Source of the DNA: Owenia fusiformis
Taxonomy: Eukaryota > Annelida > Polychaeta > Sabellida > Oweniidae
DNA length: 64,000 bases
Direction of reading: 5' to 3'
Assembly (NCBI GenBank): GCA_903813345.2
Contig: CAIIXF020000004.1
Span: 3,803,525-3,867,524, forward strand
The position numbers and the translations under genes are program-made. Under the pieces are notes generated by a model. It was not told the DNA's origin. It was given only the letters and a program-made list of their open reading frames with translations, and made no database searches. Of this stretch, positions 9,901 through 24,900 are shown in pieces (position 1 is the stretch's first letter; the number at the start of each line of letters is the position of its first letter).

Positions 9901-12900
9901 TGCAATATGACAGGAGGGTGTATTGCACCCAATGCACCCCTGCAATATGACAGGAGGGTGTATTGCACCCAACGCACCCCTGCAATATGACAGGAGGGTG
10001 TATGCACCCAATGCACCCCTGCAATATGACAGGAGGGTGTATTGCACCCAATGCACCCCTGCAATATGACAGGAGGGTGTATTGCACCCAATGCACCCCT
10101 GCAATATGACAGAGTAAAACTCACTAAAGGTTTTCAATAGTTGTCATCATGCGAACACCCTCTTGAATCATTCAGAAAAAGTTACTATTTTGTCACACTT
10201 ATGAAATTATTTATGTTGTACTGTTGAACTTTGTGTCAATGTCAACAACATGCTGTTCTAATGACTGATGACCCTTTTTGCCTCATTAGACACCTTTTTG
10301 AAATCAAAACTCCCACAATCTTCCTTCAATTAAGCCTTTTGATGATAAGTACCCACATAAAGACAAGAAACCCTGAATGAAATACAGTAAAACCTGTCTT
10401 AGTGAACATCTCTCTCTCTAGTTAACACTTGTCTCTAGTGGATAGTCCCTTCCTCCCCACATATTCTGTTGACTTCTGTATAGATTACCCTCTCTGTAGT
10501 GAACACCTACCAACACTGAACTGTTTTTCATGGCAAAAAAATGTTCAATATACACAGGGTTTACTGTTTAAAAGAAGGTCACACAGCTACTTCATAATGT
10601 ACAGTTGATGTTTGTATTTATCACTAGATAGAACCATGTTAGTTTCACTCACGAGACATGAGGTATCAAGTTGAAGGTTAAGGTGGTCATATTTTGAAAT
10701 GTAAAATTGAGATGAAAAGAGTGGAATTAGCAAGGAATAAAGTAATCAGACGTGTAGTCAACACTCTAAATTGTATAGAAATCCCAGAAAAATTGATTAT
10801 TTATTCAAATTTTAGAAGGAAATTTATGTGAGATAGGAACTAGCGAGTTAGGTTATCATGTCGGGTTAAAAGGGCATTGGTTCACAAGGTCAACTGAGGT
10901 CTTAAAGGAATACTTTGACAGTCTGTCTGATCTGGCTACCCATGTACCATATAGATTAATGGGACAACTGTTACACAAATAAATGGTCTGTATTCAATGC
11001 TGGCGATCTTTGCCTGCCCCCACCCCCTGCCTCTAGGATGATCCCAGCTAGTTATACAGAAGTCAACAGAATATGTGAGGAGGAAGGGACTGTCAACTAG
11101 AGACAAGTGTTAACTAGAGAGAGATGTTCAGTAAGACAAGTTTTATGAAATCAGGCATCACTTTAATACAGGCTGAAGTAGGCCAGATCTTTATATACGA
11201 GCTCTCGTAGCTCTAATTTTGTTAGTAATTGAGGTAGGATGATTCACTGTGATTGAATAAAACATTTTTGGATCTCCCCAGTGATAATTTTCTGTGATAG
11301 ATATTTATCATTCTCTCAGTGGATACTAGATAATTTCTTTATCTCAAGTACATATAGGGGAGGGGGTTATAGTAAAAGAAGTACATAGCTAGATAATCTC
11401 AGAGTAGGAAACAGCTGATTGTTAGGGATTATGTCAAAATATTTTTGAAATTATTAATGATTTGTTGAATTCTGTGTTGAATTCTGTGTTGCATCATCCA
11501 GGATGTTATCAGTCAAATGTTGCCCTTTGTGCTTCTTCATGTTTAAGTATAGTTCGCTTTCCATGACATTAAATTAAGATCTTTTAATTTTTTGTTTTGA
11601 TGGTTTGAAATAGCCCCTCTCTTGAAAGGATAGAGTGACATGGAATGATATAAATGAAGATGCCTTTCTTTTAGGTTTTAAGTTTCACAGAAAAATGAGG
11701 TTGGATGGAAATGAGACCATTTTGAAAGATTATTCCTACTGAGTCCGGTACTTTGTACTCATGTTCCATTCACAAATTATTGTAAAATATTTTTATCAAT
11801 GGAGTCATTTTTACCTCGTTTATTATGTTTTGAAAAGAAATGTCAGCTTTTCTAAAGAAATCCCTCACTGATTTGGAAATGCTGCCAGATTTAAGTATAT
11901 TCACTTTCCTGCATATATTCAATGATATCCTGGCCCCAACATTATAACAACCATGTGTAACACCTACAGCCAGTTTTTGCGGGATCAGTTTTCGAAAAAT
12001 TCCAGGCGGTTCACTTTAGATTTTACAATTTTCACCAAGAATTTGTGAAAAAAAAATGTTCACCAAATTGTGAAAACTGCATGATTTTGAAAGATTTTTG
12101 CCCCCCCCCCCTCCTGGCTACTGGCCTGCACCCTGTTGAGGAATCAAACTTCATCTATACTACACCTCCTTGAAAATTTGAAGCATGTAGTTAAAATTCC
12201 AGCTGATATTCCATGAACACCAAGTTGAAACTTCACTGCATCTATTTGAAATTCTATTTGCACATACTAGCACATGTACTTGAAAATTCTATCAAACTGA
12301 ATTGAAAATCTGCAAAATCATGGAATTTAATGAAACATAATTATTTCACTAGAAATTATAGGAAGGGAATTTGAATGTACAACTGTATTTGGAGACATGT
12401 TTTCTCATTCAGCACTAGTGTAACTGTTTTTAAGTAATTGAGACATTTCTGATAAAAATGGTATCCAGAAACATGATATTTTGAATAAAACGGGGCCAAA
12501 AAACGACCCCTGAAGATGCCTGGATTATTTGAGATTTTGGTGTTTTTCACTGGCCTGAAAAATGGATGGGGTAGGGGAGTGACACACCTTTTGGGCTTAT
12601 TCAAGTTAGCATTTTAATCAAATGAATGGCCACATGTTTGGTACCATCTTAAAGCTTGTCACGTCCTCTTCAATTTGGTACCCATATCATGAGGTCAGAC
12701 GCTATATTGTGACGTCACGATGGTACCAAACGGTTATAAATTGAAAATTAAGCATCAAAATGCGGCAAAATAATGGTATGACTCCACCATTGTTTTGCCG
12801 TTTTACTACATGCCACAATCAACCTCACTGCCAACATATCAAACCATGCCCATTTTCCATCAAACTTGGCCCAACTACTATCAGGTGGATGTCCTTCAAA

Positions 12901-15900
12901 AATCAAGTTGGCATGGTTACCAAAGCCTTATAGTTGCCATGGCAACCGTAGAAATGGGGTAAAAAATGAGAGCAAAAAAACACCCAAACCCACCATATTG
13001 GCACTAATTTATAAAATATTTCTAGACATACAAATTTTCTTAAACTTTGTTTTCATCTAGGACACTTCTAGACAACGAAAATATCAAAAATTGGGGGTAG
13101 GTTTACCACTTCGATTTTTTTCTAGGCTTGGTCAAAGTAAAACTACGAAAAAAGCACTCATTTTCACTTTTGAATCACCTATTATCGCCCAAATGGCTAT
13201 ATTTTTTCAAGGTCAAGGTCGCCATGTTAAAAGTAGAATTACGGAGATAAATCTGCTCTTCAGACGATGTTTGATGGCTTTTCTTCACCACGGAACAAAG
13301 ATCTTTGCGCTGGTATGCCTATTTCCATGAGATAATATACGTGAAAGAGGAACTATGTCTTTAAATGTCATCAAAACTTTATGCCAACACGTGAAAAGGC
13401 CATTTCGCACTACTTTTGGTGTAATAATTCCATTTGTACACCTGGAATCTGGCCATATCAGAAAAGGAAAACAGCTGATAGTTCAGACTTCTTGCCAAAA
13501 TATCAACATAACATGATTCCACTTCATAGATCTTATCAGCCCTCGATTGTATGTCATTGTAGAATTCTAAAATTAAATGCTAATTTTTCTCCAATATTGG
13601 CATGCTTTCGGTGAAAAATCTTTGAAGCGATGTTTTGAATTTTTTATTGTAAATCAAGTGCATTTTATCCAGCTTATGCGACATCCAAATAAAGGCACTG
13701 AAAAAATGAGTGTCGGACATCTGTGTCATGGTTGATTTGATCATGGTTGTCATAGTAACCCCATAATTTGAATAATTCAACAGATGATAAAGAGCCATAT
13801 TTTGCATGGATTTCTTGAAAATAATTAGAATGAGAACACTTTAAAGAAAACAAACCTGGATTTGGGTGTCCTCAAAACTTCACTGTAAAGCCTCACTTGT
13901 CATAGGATATACCCCATATCCAAAACCTCCCATCACATAACCCTCATAGATGCAGGGAAATACATAATGAATAACAAATATTACAGGTAAGTTACCATAG
14001 TAACCAGTTTATATTTTATATTTCAGTGGATGATGAGGCATTTGTTACCTTAACTACCAATGACACATATTCCCTAGGATGTTTAGTGCTGGGAAATTCC
14101 TTACGAAGGGCAGAGACCAATCGAGTTTTGGTTGTCATGGTAACCGATGGGGTTTCATCATCAATGAGGTATGTACTGAATATATAATCTCTTACAAAAA
14201 ATCCATTTCTGGTTGTGGTTTGCCCTTTCAAAATAGTACAGAAATATACACAATTGACAATTACTGCTTATCGGGGGGGGGGGGGGGGTGAATTACTAGG
14301 TCAGCTAAATCTGATTAGAATTATGTCCCGCATGCAGCACGTTATGTAAGTGGGGGGGGGGGCAGATATATCTTGGCGAGAACAAGGTAACTCCTTGAAG
14401 CTGTTGAGTGATTTACATTGTTTCAGAAACAACCTTGAAGAGTTAATGAAAGCAGACATATCTTTAGAAAACAAGTAATACCCTGTCAGGCATAGTGTGT
14501 GTGTAGAGTGAATTTATGTGAACTAAAATTGCTAAATTGACATTTGGAGCTGCTCTAGTAATGATGCAACTTGTCTAGGTTATTCAGTTCTGCAGAGAAA
14601 TGTTTGGTTCAAGTTAAGAGAAGAGGTCATTACTACACATTACCATAACTGTGTATTTCCTCATCCTTGGTCCAAGGGTATTTTGCTTCTTTTCCATCTG
14701 AATGTAAACATAAATGAAGTCCTTAGAAGTAGGATGCACTATCTATATCAAATCAAGGTTTTGTAAAAGCTACCTAATTTGAACATCACTGGAACAGGCT
14801 ATAAGTGTTCAGCGTTTCTTAATGTTCGATTTAAGAGTAGGGGTCATTACTATACACTACCATTACTGCTCATCTATCAAATCAGAATATAGTAAAACCT
14901 GTCTAATCCAAACACCACTGGCCATAAGTGTTCAGTGTTTCTTAATGTTTGATTTAAGAGTAGGGGTCATTACTATACATTACCATTACTGCTCATCTAT
15001 CAAATCAGAATATAGTAAAAACCTGCCTAATCTGAACACCACTGGCCATAATTGTCAGTGTTTCTTAATGTTCAATTCAAGAGTAAGGGTCATTACTATA
15101 CATTACCATAACTGCCCATCTATCAAATCAGAATATAGTAAAAACCTGCCTAATCTGAACACCACTGGCCATAAGTGTTCAGTGTTTCTTAATGTTCGAT
15201 TCAAGAGTACGGGTCATTACTATACATTACCATTACTGCTCATCTATCAAATCAGAATATAGTAAAAATCTGCCTAATCTGAACACCACTGGCCATAATT
15301 GTCAGTGTTTCTTAATGTTCAATTCAAGAGTAAGGGTCATTACTATACATTACCATAACTGCCCATCTATCAAATCAGAATATAGTAAAAACCTGCCTAA
15401 TCTGAACACCACTGGCCATAAGTGTTCAGTGTTTCTTAATGTTAGATTCAAGAGTAGGGGTCATTACAATACATTACCATAACTGCTCATCTATCAAATC
15501 AGAATATAGTAAAACCTGCCTAATCTGAACACCACTGGCCATAAGTGTTCAGTGTTTCTTAATGTTCGATTCAAGAGTAGGGGTCATTACAATACATTAC
15601 CATAACTGTGTATTTCCTCATCCTTGGTCCAAGGGTATTTTGCTTCTTTTCCATCTGAATGTAAACATAAATGAAGTCCTTTGAAGTAGGATGCTCTACC
15701 TATATCAAATCAAGCTTTTGTAAAAGCTACCTAATCTGAACATTACTGGAACAGGCCACAGGTGTTCAGAGTTCACTTTGCCAAGGTTTCTTAAGGAAAT
15801 GTGTTCATATTGAGAGGTGTTCACATTAAGAGGTGTTCAGATTAGAGGTATGTTAGGATATATATGTTTTACTATACTTATCATTTGGAATCATATTTAT

Positions 15901-18900
15901 TAATAAGTCTACCCTCAAGACTATACCAGCTTGTTTATAATTATATGTTTTGATGTTCACCCTCCCTGCATTAGTCAATCTTTGGAGCAACATGATAAAG
16001 ATTTGGGGTTAAAGGGGCAGAATATTTCTAAATAAAGAAATGAAGAAGGTGAAACGCTTTAATAAAAAAATTGTAAAATAGTAAAAATGTCCATGTTGAC
16101 TGGTTAGGTTATAAAATGCAAAATGAGAGTAGAAATTCAAAGATTTGAATTATAGAATTTAAAATACAAAAATGGGCAATAGTTGATTTGGAAAGGATTT
16201 CAGTCAAAAAATCAGACTATACAGTAGACTTTTGGAGACTACATGTAATATAACAGATTTACCTATAAGCTAACTACAAATATAAACACTTCAAAAACAA
16301 ACTTGCTTTCACCCAGACATGCACTTGTGTGTGTTTGTTATCAGCATATAGTAAGCGTATATACGAATAAAGAATACGTTCAGTGAATAAAAGTTAATTC
16401 ATAAATTTGAAAGTTAAGGGTGAAATGTCTGTGTCATTTTGTACTCGGTGAAGTGACATATTTAAGAGATCTTTAAAATCATTAAGATGCAGCAAAAAAT
16501 AGAATGTGTATGAGGTTGGAAACAATCATTAAAAAAAGCTATCAGTGTTTCTCCTATTGTCCTATTCGTATCGCACCCCATAATCAATAAGAATAGAACC
16601 ATGAGGAAGAAGAAGAAAAGAGCTTTTAAATGCTTTTTATTTGAAGCTTCTAGCTCAATTTTGAAGGAAGTTGCATCAATTTTTGTAAAATTCAAAATAA
16701 ATCTTATTTTTTAGCCTGTTTATGCCACAATCGCACCCCCTGACTGAAATTCGAAATGTTTTAGGGATCGCACCCCCTGACTGAAAGCTGGCTATGCCCG
16801 CCCCTGTAAATTGTGAATCTTTATGGGGCTGTGTATATAACTGAATGAAAATTTTTAACTTCATCATGATAATGATGGGTCATTCAGTGTTTATGAAGTT
16901 ATAAAGTTAGTTCATATATTATGTACATATATTACATATATGTAGCACATACTAGATATAGTATCATTATTGTTTAACTCCCCAAAGCTATTAATTATAT
17001 ACCCTGTGTTATTAGCTAATAGCTTGAATAGGTTCCAGGCAATGATAAACTTGATAACTTTCCACATTTATTTAAAAAGCATGTAGAAAAATCTGTTAAA
17101 TGTGCAAGGAATGGCTCATTTGAATGACACTCACAAGGTGTTTATATTGAAAGGTGTTTGTAGTTGTATGTATTGAGAGGTGTTTGTAGTTGTACATATT
17201 GAAAGGTGTTTGTAGTTGTACATATTGAAAGGTGTTTATAGTTGTACATATTGAAAGGTGTTTGTAGTTGTACATATTGAAAGGTATTTGTAGTTGTACA
17301 TATTGAAAGGTGATTGTAGTTGTACATATTGAAAGGTGTTTATAGTTGTACATATTGAAAGGTGTTTGTAGTTGTACATATTGAAAGGTGTTTGTAGTTG
17401 TACATATTGAAAAATGTTTTTAGTTGTACATATTGAAAGGTGTTTGTAGTTGTACATATTGAAAGATGTTTGTAGTTGTACATATTGAAAGGTCTTTATA
17501 GTTGTACATATTAAAGGTGTTTGTAGTTGTACATATTGAAAGATGTTTGTAGTTGTCCATATTGAAAGGTGTTTGTAGTTGTACATATTGAAAGGTGTTT
17601 GTAGTTGTACATATTGAAAGGTGTTTATAGTTGTACATATTGAAAGGTGTTTGTAGTTGTACATATTGAAAGGTATTTGTAGTTGTACATATTGAAAGGT
17701 GATTGTAGTTGTACATATTGAAAGGTGTTTATAGTTGTACATATTGAAAGGTGTTTGTAGTTGTACATATTGAAAGGTGTTTGTAGTTGTACATATTGAA
17801 AAATGTTTTTAGTTGTACATATTGAAAGGTGTTTATAGTTGTACATATTGAAAGGTGTTTGTAGTTGTACATATTGAAAGGTGTTTGTAGTTGTACATAT
17901 TGAAAAATGTTTTTAGTTGTACATATTGAAAGGTGTTTGTAGTTGTACATATTGAAAGATGTTTATAGTTGTACATATTGAAAGGTGTTTGTAGTTGTAC
18001 ATATTGAAAGGTGTTTGTAGTTGTACATATTAAAGGTGTTTGTAGTTGTACATATTGAAAGGTGTTTATAGTTGTACATATTGAAAGGTGTTTGTAGTTG
18101 TACATATTAAAGGTGTTTGTAGTTGTACATATTGAAAGGTGTTTTTAGTTGTACATATTGAAAGGTGTTTGTAGTTGTACATATTGAAAGATGTTTGTAG
18201 TTGTCCATATTGAAAGGTGTTTGTAGTTGTACATATTGAAAGGTGTTTGTAGTTGTACATATTGAAAGGTGTTTATAGTTGTACATATTGAAAGGTGTTT
18301 GTAGTTGTACATATTGAAAGGTGTTTGTAGTTGTACATATTGAAAGGTGTTCACATTAAGAGGTATTTAAATTGAGAGATGCACATGAATTCACATTCTG
18401 GGGTTTTCATTTTGTGAGGTGTTATTATTGAGAGGTATTCACATTGATATGTATTCACATTTATGGATGTTCATATTTGGAGGCCCTCATAATGAGAGGT
18501 GTTCATATTGAAAGTTGCTTGACCTTTGAGATGTTCAAATTATGTAGGAGTCAGTGTCAGATAACCAAAGTGTTCACATATTGAGGTGTTCATTTTCGAC
18601 AAGTGTTCTCATATGCATGATTTACTTTACATTGAAACAGAGATTAATACAGAAATACCTGTCTCGCATAGCCAGATGTTCCTTGCTCTTCTGAGATGGA
18701 TTGTTAGCTAGTTCTAGTTAGATATGGATGATTCAATTTTGTAAATGCTTAATCCTATACAGTATAGAGTAATGCATAATTGCTTGAGAAATATTTAGCT
18801 TAAATGTAGGTGGGAGGGGGGATGGCAGCAATATGCAAATTTGTTAAATGCTTTATATATTGTACTATGAAGAGTAAAATATTAGATAAAGGATAACATC

Positions 18901-21900
18901 GAATCCATCTCATAATCAGTTATAAGAAATATTCGATTGGATTTATGAATTCAATATACCTGACTTGATGCAATTTATGATGGGGTAGGAAATAGGGGGA
19001 GGGGAATGAGAATTGAATATAGGGAGAGCGGCAAAGGAACCTTTTTCCTAAAACCAAGACGAAACTACTCAGACGTTTTCTTCTACATTCCTGTCTAGGA
19101 TTTGTAAAACACTACTATACACACACACTGTCTGGTGATGTTTTGACCTCATAAATTATGATCTTTTATAGTTAGTACATGTTAATAACAGGTTACAGTG
19201 CATAACATGTTTCATGTACATTTAATTATAAGTGCAACCTGGAAAACAGTTATATATGCATGTGTATCTCATACTTGAGTGGGTTTGGGGTAGATATCAC
19301 CCGGGAATATATATCGTATCTGAGGAGCGGGCAGGATATATTGTATATGTCCCGCTCCAGGCCAAATGCGGGCAGATATAATATATCCATCCCGCTCCCG
19401 GGAATTTTTCAAAAGTTTAAAAAAGTTTAAATATAAAAAGTTTTAATTTTTTAATTTTAAAATTTAAATTTTTTAAGTTTATATGTTACAGTTTCATTGT
19501 ATTGAACAAAAATAATATTACGAAAATGTTAAATATAAATATCTTGTCATTTGAAAAAGGTGGAAAAGGTTATATCTACCCTAAACCCACTCAAGTATGA
19601 GATACACCAGTTATGCACGGTCGGTTTGGATACATGGAATAATCCCTTGGGATATACAATACATCTTCCCTCGGTCCCTTCGGTCCCTCGGGAAAATATA
19701 TTGTATATCCCTCGGGATATTCCCTGTATCCAAAACAGTCCTGTAAACCAAGATGGGGGAAGTGACAGAATTGTGGACCCCAATTTAAATTTTAGGCCCT
19801 GAATTAAAAAAAGCCCGGTAATGTCACCTAAATTGCCTAGATAAATAAATTTTTAAATATTTTAATACAAGTTTTAATTTTGAAAGATGTTATCTCAAAG
19901 GTTGCAGTTCTCAAATGAATTTGGGCCAAAGATGACCCCCTCCCCTAGAATTTATTAAAAACTGAACCCCCTTGGCAAAAGCTGGCTATGGGCATGGTTA
20001 TATGTTTGAAATATATAAGAATCTCAATGTTAAATATTGTCAGCTGACATGTACTCATTTTGGATACATACAGAACAGTGTCTTTATTAGCCTTTTTATC
20101 ATTAATTTTTGTATATGTGTCTCACACTATACTAGCTTTACTTGCCATTCTTAAACATGGCACAAAGCATGAACTCTTTTTTACATATATTTTAGTACTT
20201 TTGAAACTGATTATAATATGTAGCAGGCCCGTAGCCAGGGGGGGTTCGGGGGGTTCGGGCGAACCCCCCCCCCCCTGGCCAAAATTTCTTTCAAAATCAT
20301 GCAGTTTTTCACCATTATGACTATTTTTTGAGTGTTTTTTGGCCAAATTTGCCAAAGTGAACTCCCCCCTAGACATTCACGATTTAATTGAGATTTTAAC
20401 CTCCTCATCTTTTCATCACTTTTTCATAGTACTCTAGTTTATTATCATCATCTAGTGCGATAGGAAGGTTGCCTCCTGTGAAATCATTATGTCATTAGGG
20501 CAAACATGAAAATCAAGAGGAAGGGGGAATTTGAGCCCAATTTCTTAAAAATATGCCCAGAATTTAATGGCGATTAATGCCAGTTTGTCTCCAAAATTAT
20601 CTGGAGTTAATGTGGGGAGATGCAGAATTTTGGGTCTCATTTTTTTTGGGGGGGGGGGCAAACCAAAATATTCACCACTGTTTATTGCATAGATGTACGT
20701 GCATATCACCAGACCCCAAAATTTTTGTCAGTTTTTTTCTAGAACATTTATGAACATTAAGGTCAATTAATGGATGGTAACCATCACATTGAGACTGTTG
20801 TATACCTCCCATCAGATGATACCAGATCAAGGAATATACCACAGAAGCAGAACAATGTGATAGGTATTAAAATGAAAAACAATGTTAATTGCTTGATTGG
20901 TTTATATGAGGCCTTGTAATGCTATAGATAGGTAGCCACAACAGCTATCTCCCAATGTATCCTAAAGGAGATATGCCCAACTTAATCAGAGCATATTGCT
21001 AGTTTGATAAAGAAACAGAAAGATGTGATAGGTACCAAAATGAAAAACAATGTTAATTGCTTGATTGGTTTATATGAGGCCTTCTAATGCTATAGGTAAG
21101 TAGCTATAACAGCTATCTCCCAATGTATCCTAAAGGAGATATGCCCAACTAAATCAGAGCATATTGCTAGTTTGATAAAGAAACAGAAAGATGTGATAGG
21201 TACCAAAATGAAAAACAATGTTAATTGCTTGATTGGTTTATATGAGGCCTTGTAATGCTATAGGTAGGTAGTCATAACAGCTATCTCCCAATGTATCCTA
21301 AAGGAGATATGCCCAACTTAATCAGAGCTTATTGCTAGTTGATAACAGAAGCAGAATGATGTGATAGGTACCAAAATGAAAAACAATGTTAATTGCTTGA
21401 TTGGTTTATATGAGGCCTTCTAATGCTATAGGTAGGTAGCTATAACAGCTATCTCCCAATGTATCCTAAAGGAGATATGCCCAACTAAATCAGAGCATAT
21501 TGCTAGTTTGATAAAGAAACAGAAAGATGTGATAGGTACCAAAATGAAAAACAATGTTAATTGCTTGATTGGTTTATATGAGGCCTTCTAATGCTATAGG
21601 TTGGTAGCCATAACAGCTATCTCCCAATGTATCCTAAAGGAGATATGCCCAACTTAATCAGAGCTTATTGCTAGTTGATAACAGAAGCAGAATGATGTGA
21701 TAGGTACCAAAATGAAAAACAATGTTAATTGCTTGATTGGTTTATATGAGGCCTTCTAATGCTATAGGTTGGTAGCCACAACAGCTATCTCCCAATGTAT
21801 CCTAAAGGAGATATGCCCAACTAAATCAGAGCATATTGCTAGTTTGATAAAGAAACAGAAAGATGTGATAGGTACCAAAATGAAAAACAATGTTAATTGC

Positions 21901-24900
21901 TTGATTGGTTTATATGAGGCCTTCTAATGCTATAGGTAGGTAGTCATAACAGCTATCTCCCAATGTATCCTAAAGGAGATATGCCCAACTTAATCAGAGC
22001 TTATTGCTAGTTGATAACAGAAGCAGAATGATGTGATAGGTACCAAAATGAAAAACAATGTTAATTGCTTGATTGGTTTATATGAGGCCTTCTAATGCTA
22101 TAGGTAGGTAGCTATAACAGCTATCTCCCAATGTATCCTAAAGGAGATATGCCCAACTAAATCAGAGCATATTGCTAGTTTGATAAAGAAACAAAGATGT
22201 GATAGGTACCAAAATGAAAAACAATGTTAATTGCTTGATTGGTTTATATGAGGCCTTCTAATGCTATAGGTTGGTAGCCATAACAGCTATCTCCCAATGT
22301 ATCCTAAAGGAGATATGCCCAACTTAATCAGAGCTTATTGCTAGTTGATAACAGAAGCAGAATGATGTGATAGGTACCAAAATGAAAAACAATGTTAATT
22401 GCTTGATTGGTTTATATGAGGCCTTCTAATGCTATAGGTTGGTAGCCACAACAGGTATCTCCCAATGTATCCTAAAGGAGATATGCCCATCTAAATCAGA
22501 GCTTATTGCTAGTTTGATAACAGAAGCAGAATGATGTGATAGGTATTAAAATGAAAAACAATGTTAATTGCTTGATTGGTTTATATGAGGCCTTCTAATG
22601 CTATAGGTAGGTAGTCATAACAGCTATCTCCCAATGTATCCTAAAGGAGATATGCCCAACTTAATCAGAGCATATTGCTAGTTTGATAACAGAAGCAGAA
22701 TGATGTGATAGGTACCAAAATGAAAAACAATGTTAATTGCTTGATTGGTTTATATGAGGCCTTCTAATGCTATAGGTAGGTAGTCATAACAGCTATCTCC
22801 CAATGTATCCTAAAGGAGATATGCCCAACTTAATCAGAGCATATTGCTAGTTTGATAACAGAAGCAGGATGATGTGATAGGTACCAAAATGAAAAACAAT
22901 GTTAATTGCTTGATTGGTTTATATGAGGCCTTGTAATGCTATAGGTAGGTAGTCATAACAGCTATCTCCCAATGTATCCTAAAGGAGATATGCCCAACTA
23001 AATCAGAGCATATTGCTAGTAATGGCCTAGTCACATAGCCCGGCCGATGTCCGGCATCGGTAGAGCTCGGTGGATTTTTTTGGTGCCACCGAGCTCTCCT
23101 CATCGGAAGCAGAGCTCGGTGACGTGAACGGACTCCGTCCGGACATCTTCAGGCGACCGACCGAACACCGGCCGGTGACCGTATGGAGTCTGTCTCAAAA
23201 TGGTAGTTTTTTTCTGCCGATGTGGCAGCAACTACCAGCCGGAGGTCAGCCGGACATCGGAAGGAATACGGCCGGTACCCGGGCAGGTAACAGGACACCG
23301 TGCGATCGCTGGCCGGGTTGTTAATGGGCTTTGAACAGTGATGCTCTGTCCCACATCGGCCGGAGCTCGGTCAGAGCTCGGCCGCTGTCCGTTAAAAAAC
23401 CTCGTCCTCTGGTTGTCTCAGATGCACGGGACACCGGCCGATACTCGGCCGTGCACCGGCCGACGTGTTTTCCGATGTGGTTACGATGGGGCTGCGATGA
23501 CATGATGAGGGAGCTCGGTGAGAGCCCGGTGAAATTTAACTCCGAAGTTAAGATTTCACCGAGCTACCACCGATGCGGTTTTAAGCAACAAACGCCACGG
23601 ATGTCCGGCCGGTGTTCGGCCGAGTTCGGTGAAAATTGCATCGCTGGCTCATCGTAACCTCATCGGCCGGGCTATGTGACTAGGCCATAAGAAGCAGAAA
23701 GAAAATACATAATTGGGGCCATGTGATGCTTTAGTTATGTAGCCATATCTCCCATTATCTCCTAAAGGAAAAGCCTCTGTTTGATTCCCTTGGATGATTC
23801 TTGTGCAGCTACTAGACTTCCACCTCAAATATAACAATGTTAGTTTCTGTGTTGAAAATAAGGATCATGCTCTAAAGAGAGGTACTTATTAGTTTTATGG
23901 GGTCATGCCGATATACTGTTATACTTATAACATTTAGTTGTTTAACCTTGATTTATGGGTAGCACTGTACTCATACATGTACTTTAACAGGTTTTTTGGC
24001 TCTAAGCCTTGCTTCAAATACCTGTATTGCTCTCACCTCTTGCTACATATGTCCAAAAATATCAAGAAGAAATTATTTCAAACTGAATTATCGGATATAG
24101 CACTGGAAACGCAAGCAAATCAATAACTTGTGGGGGTCAAGACTGCATCATGTTGCAAAGAACATTAGTGCTGCTTTTCAAATACCACTGGTAGATCTGG
24201 AGGGAGGGGGGTGCTGGGGCCAAAATCTGCTTCTCCCTACATAAATTGGGCAACTTAGGTAACAAACTGGAATCACTAGGCATATCGGTATAAAGAAGAG
24301 CGTAAAGGACTTGTACGAGAGTTAATTTTGGCTTTTATGTTACCCCCCCCCCCTTCAGCCCTTAATGAAGGAATAGGTTCAAAAGTGATAATTAGGCTAT
24401 CCTGCAACCATGAAAAGATCTGCAAAAAATTACTGAAAACAATTATACCAAAAAGGTATGTTAATTTTAAATGTTACAAGAGAAAAACTAAGGACTGAAA
24501 AATATTTGGACGTGCTTTTCAGCTTGGATTCAGCCTCTATCTTTATGATAAAATGAATGTAGTTGATTCTGTTTAAATAGGATTTTTATATTTAATGAAA
24601 TACACATGTTTGCATTCCACTTCTTGTTTACAAAACTCTTATCTCAGATTATCTGTCTGAGAGAGGTACAGAGGTACATCAATCCCATAATGCATTGGTA
24701 CAGCAGCCTGTAATACAATGCTGATTGGTTGAATCTTGTATCATACCATATATAAAAAAAAACATTTGGGTTTCTGGGAAATTTATATGAATGTTTAAAG
24801 TGCATCTTCTTTTCCTGTATCATTAGTATGCATCAGAAAAATGTGATTTCTAAAGAACCAGATACATGTTATACACATATGTGCCTAGCATACTATATTC

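Larger units (their letters stand above)
6943..14026 (+). other. Glycogenin intron 1
   Basis: 7,084 bp. It contains a hAT-like element (7648-8510), the 40-bp array (9841-10112), an inverted pair of about 100 bp (10385-10490 and 11050-11147), a dispersed repeat copy (10690-10795), a GGCC..TAGCCAGG relic (11960-12130) and a foldback (12636-12731). The open frames at 12866-13614 show no recognised domain. The rest is AT-rich sequence without visible genes. Confidence 0.7.

Noticed and set aside
9760-10137. Three overlapping antisense frames of about 100-125 codons
   Set aside because: By-product of the 40-bp array, as shown by all three phases being open.
17096-18354. A series of antisense frames with [12 protein letters not shown] repeats
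   Set aside because: A 26-bp unit lacking stops produces open frames in all phases; no start, splice or homology evidence.
23070-23837. Several open frames in the GC-rich element
   Set aside because: They come from low stop frequency in GC-rich palindromic sequence; no transposase motif.
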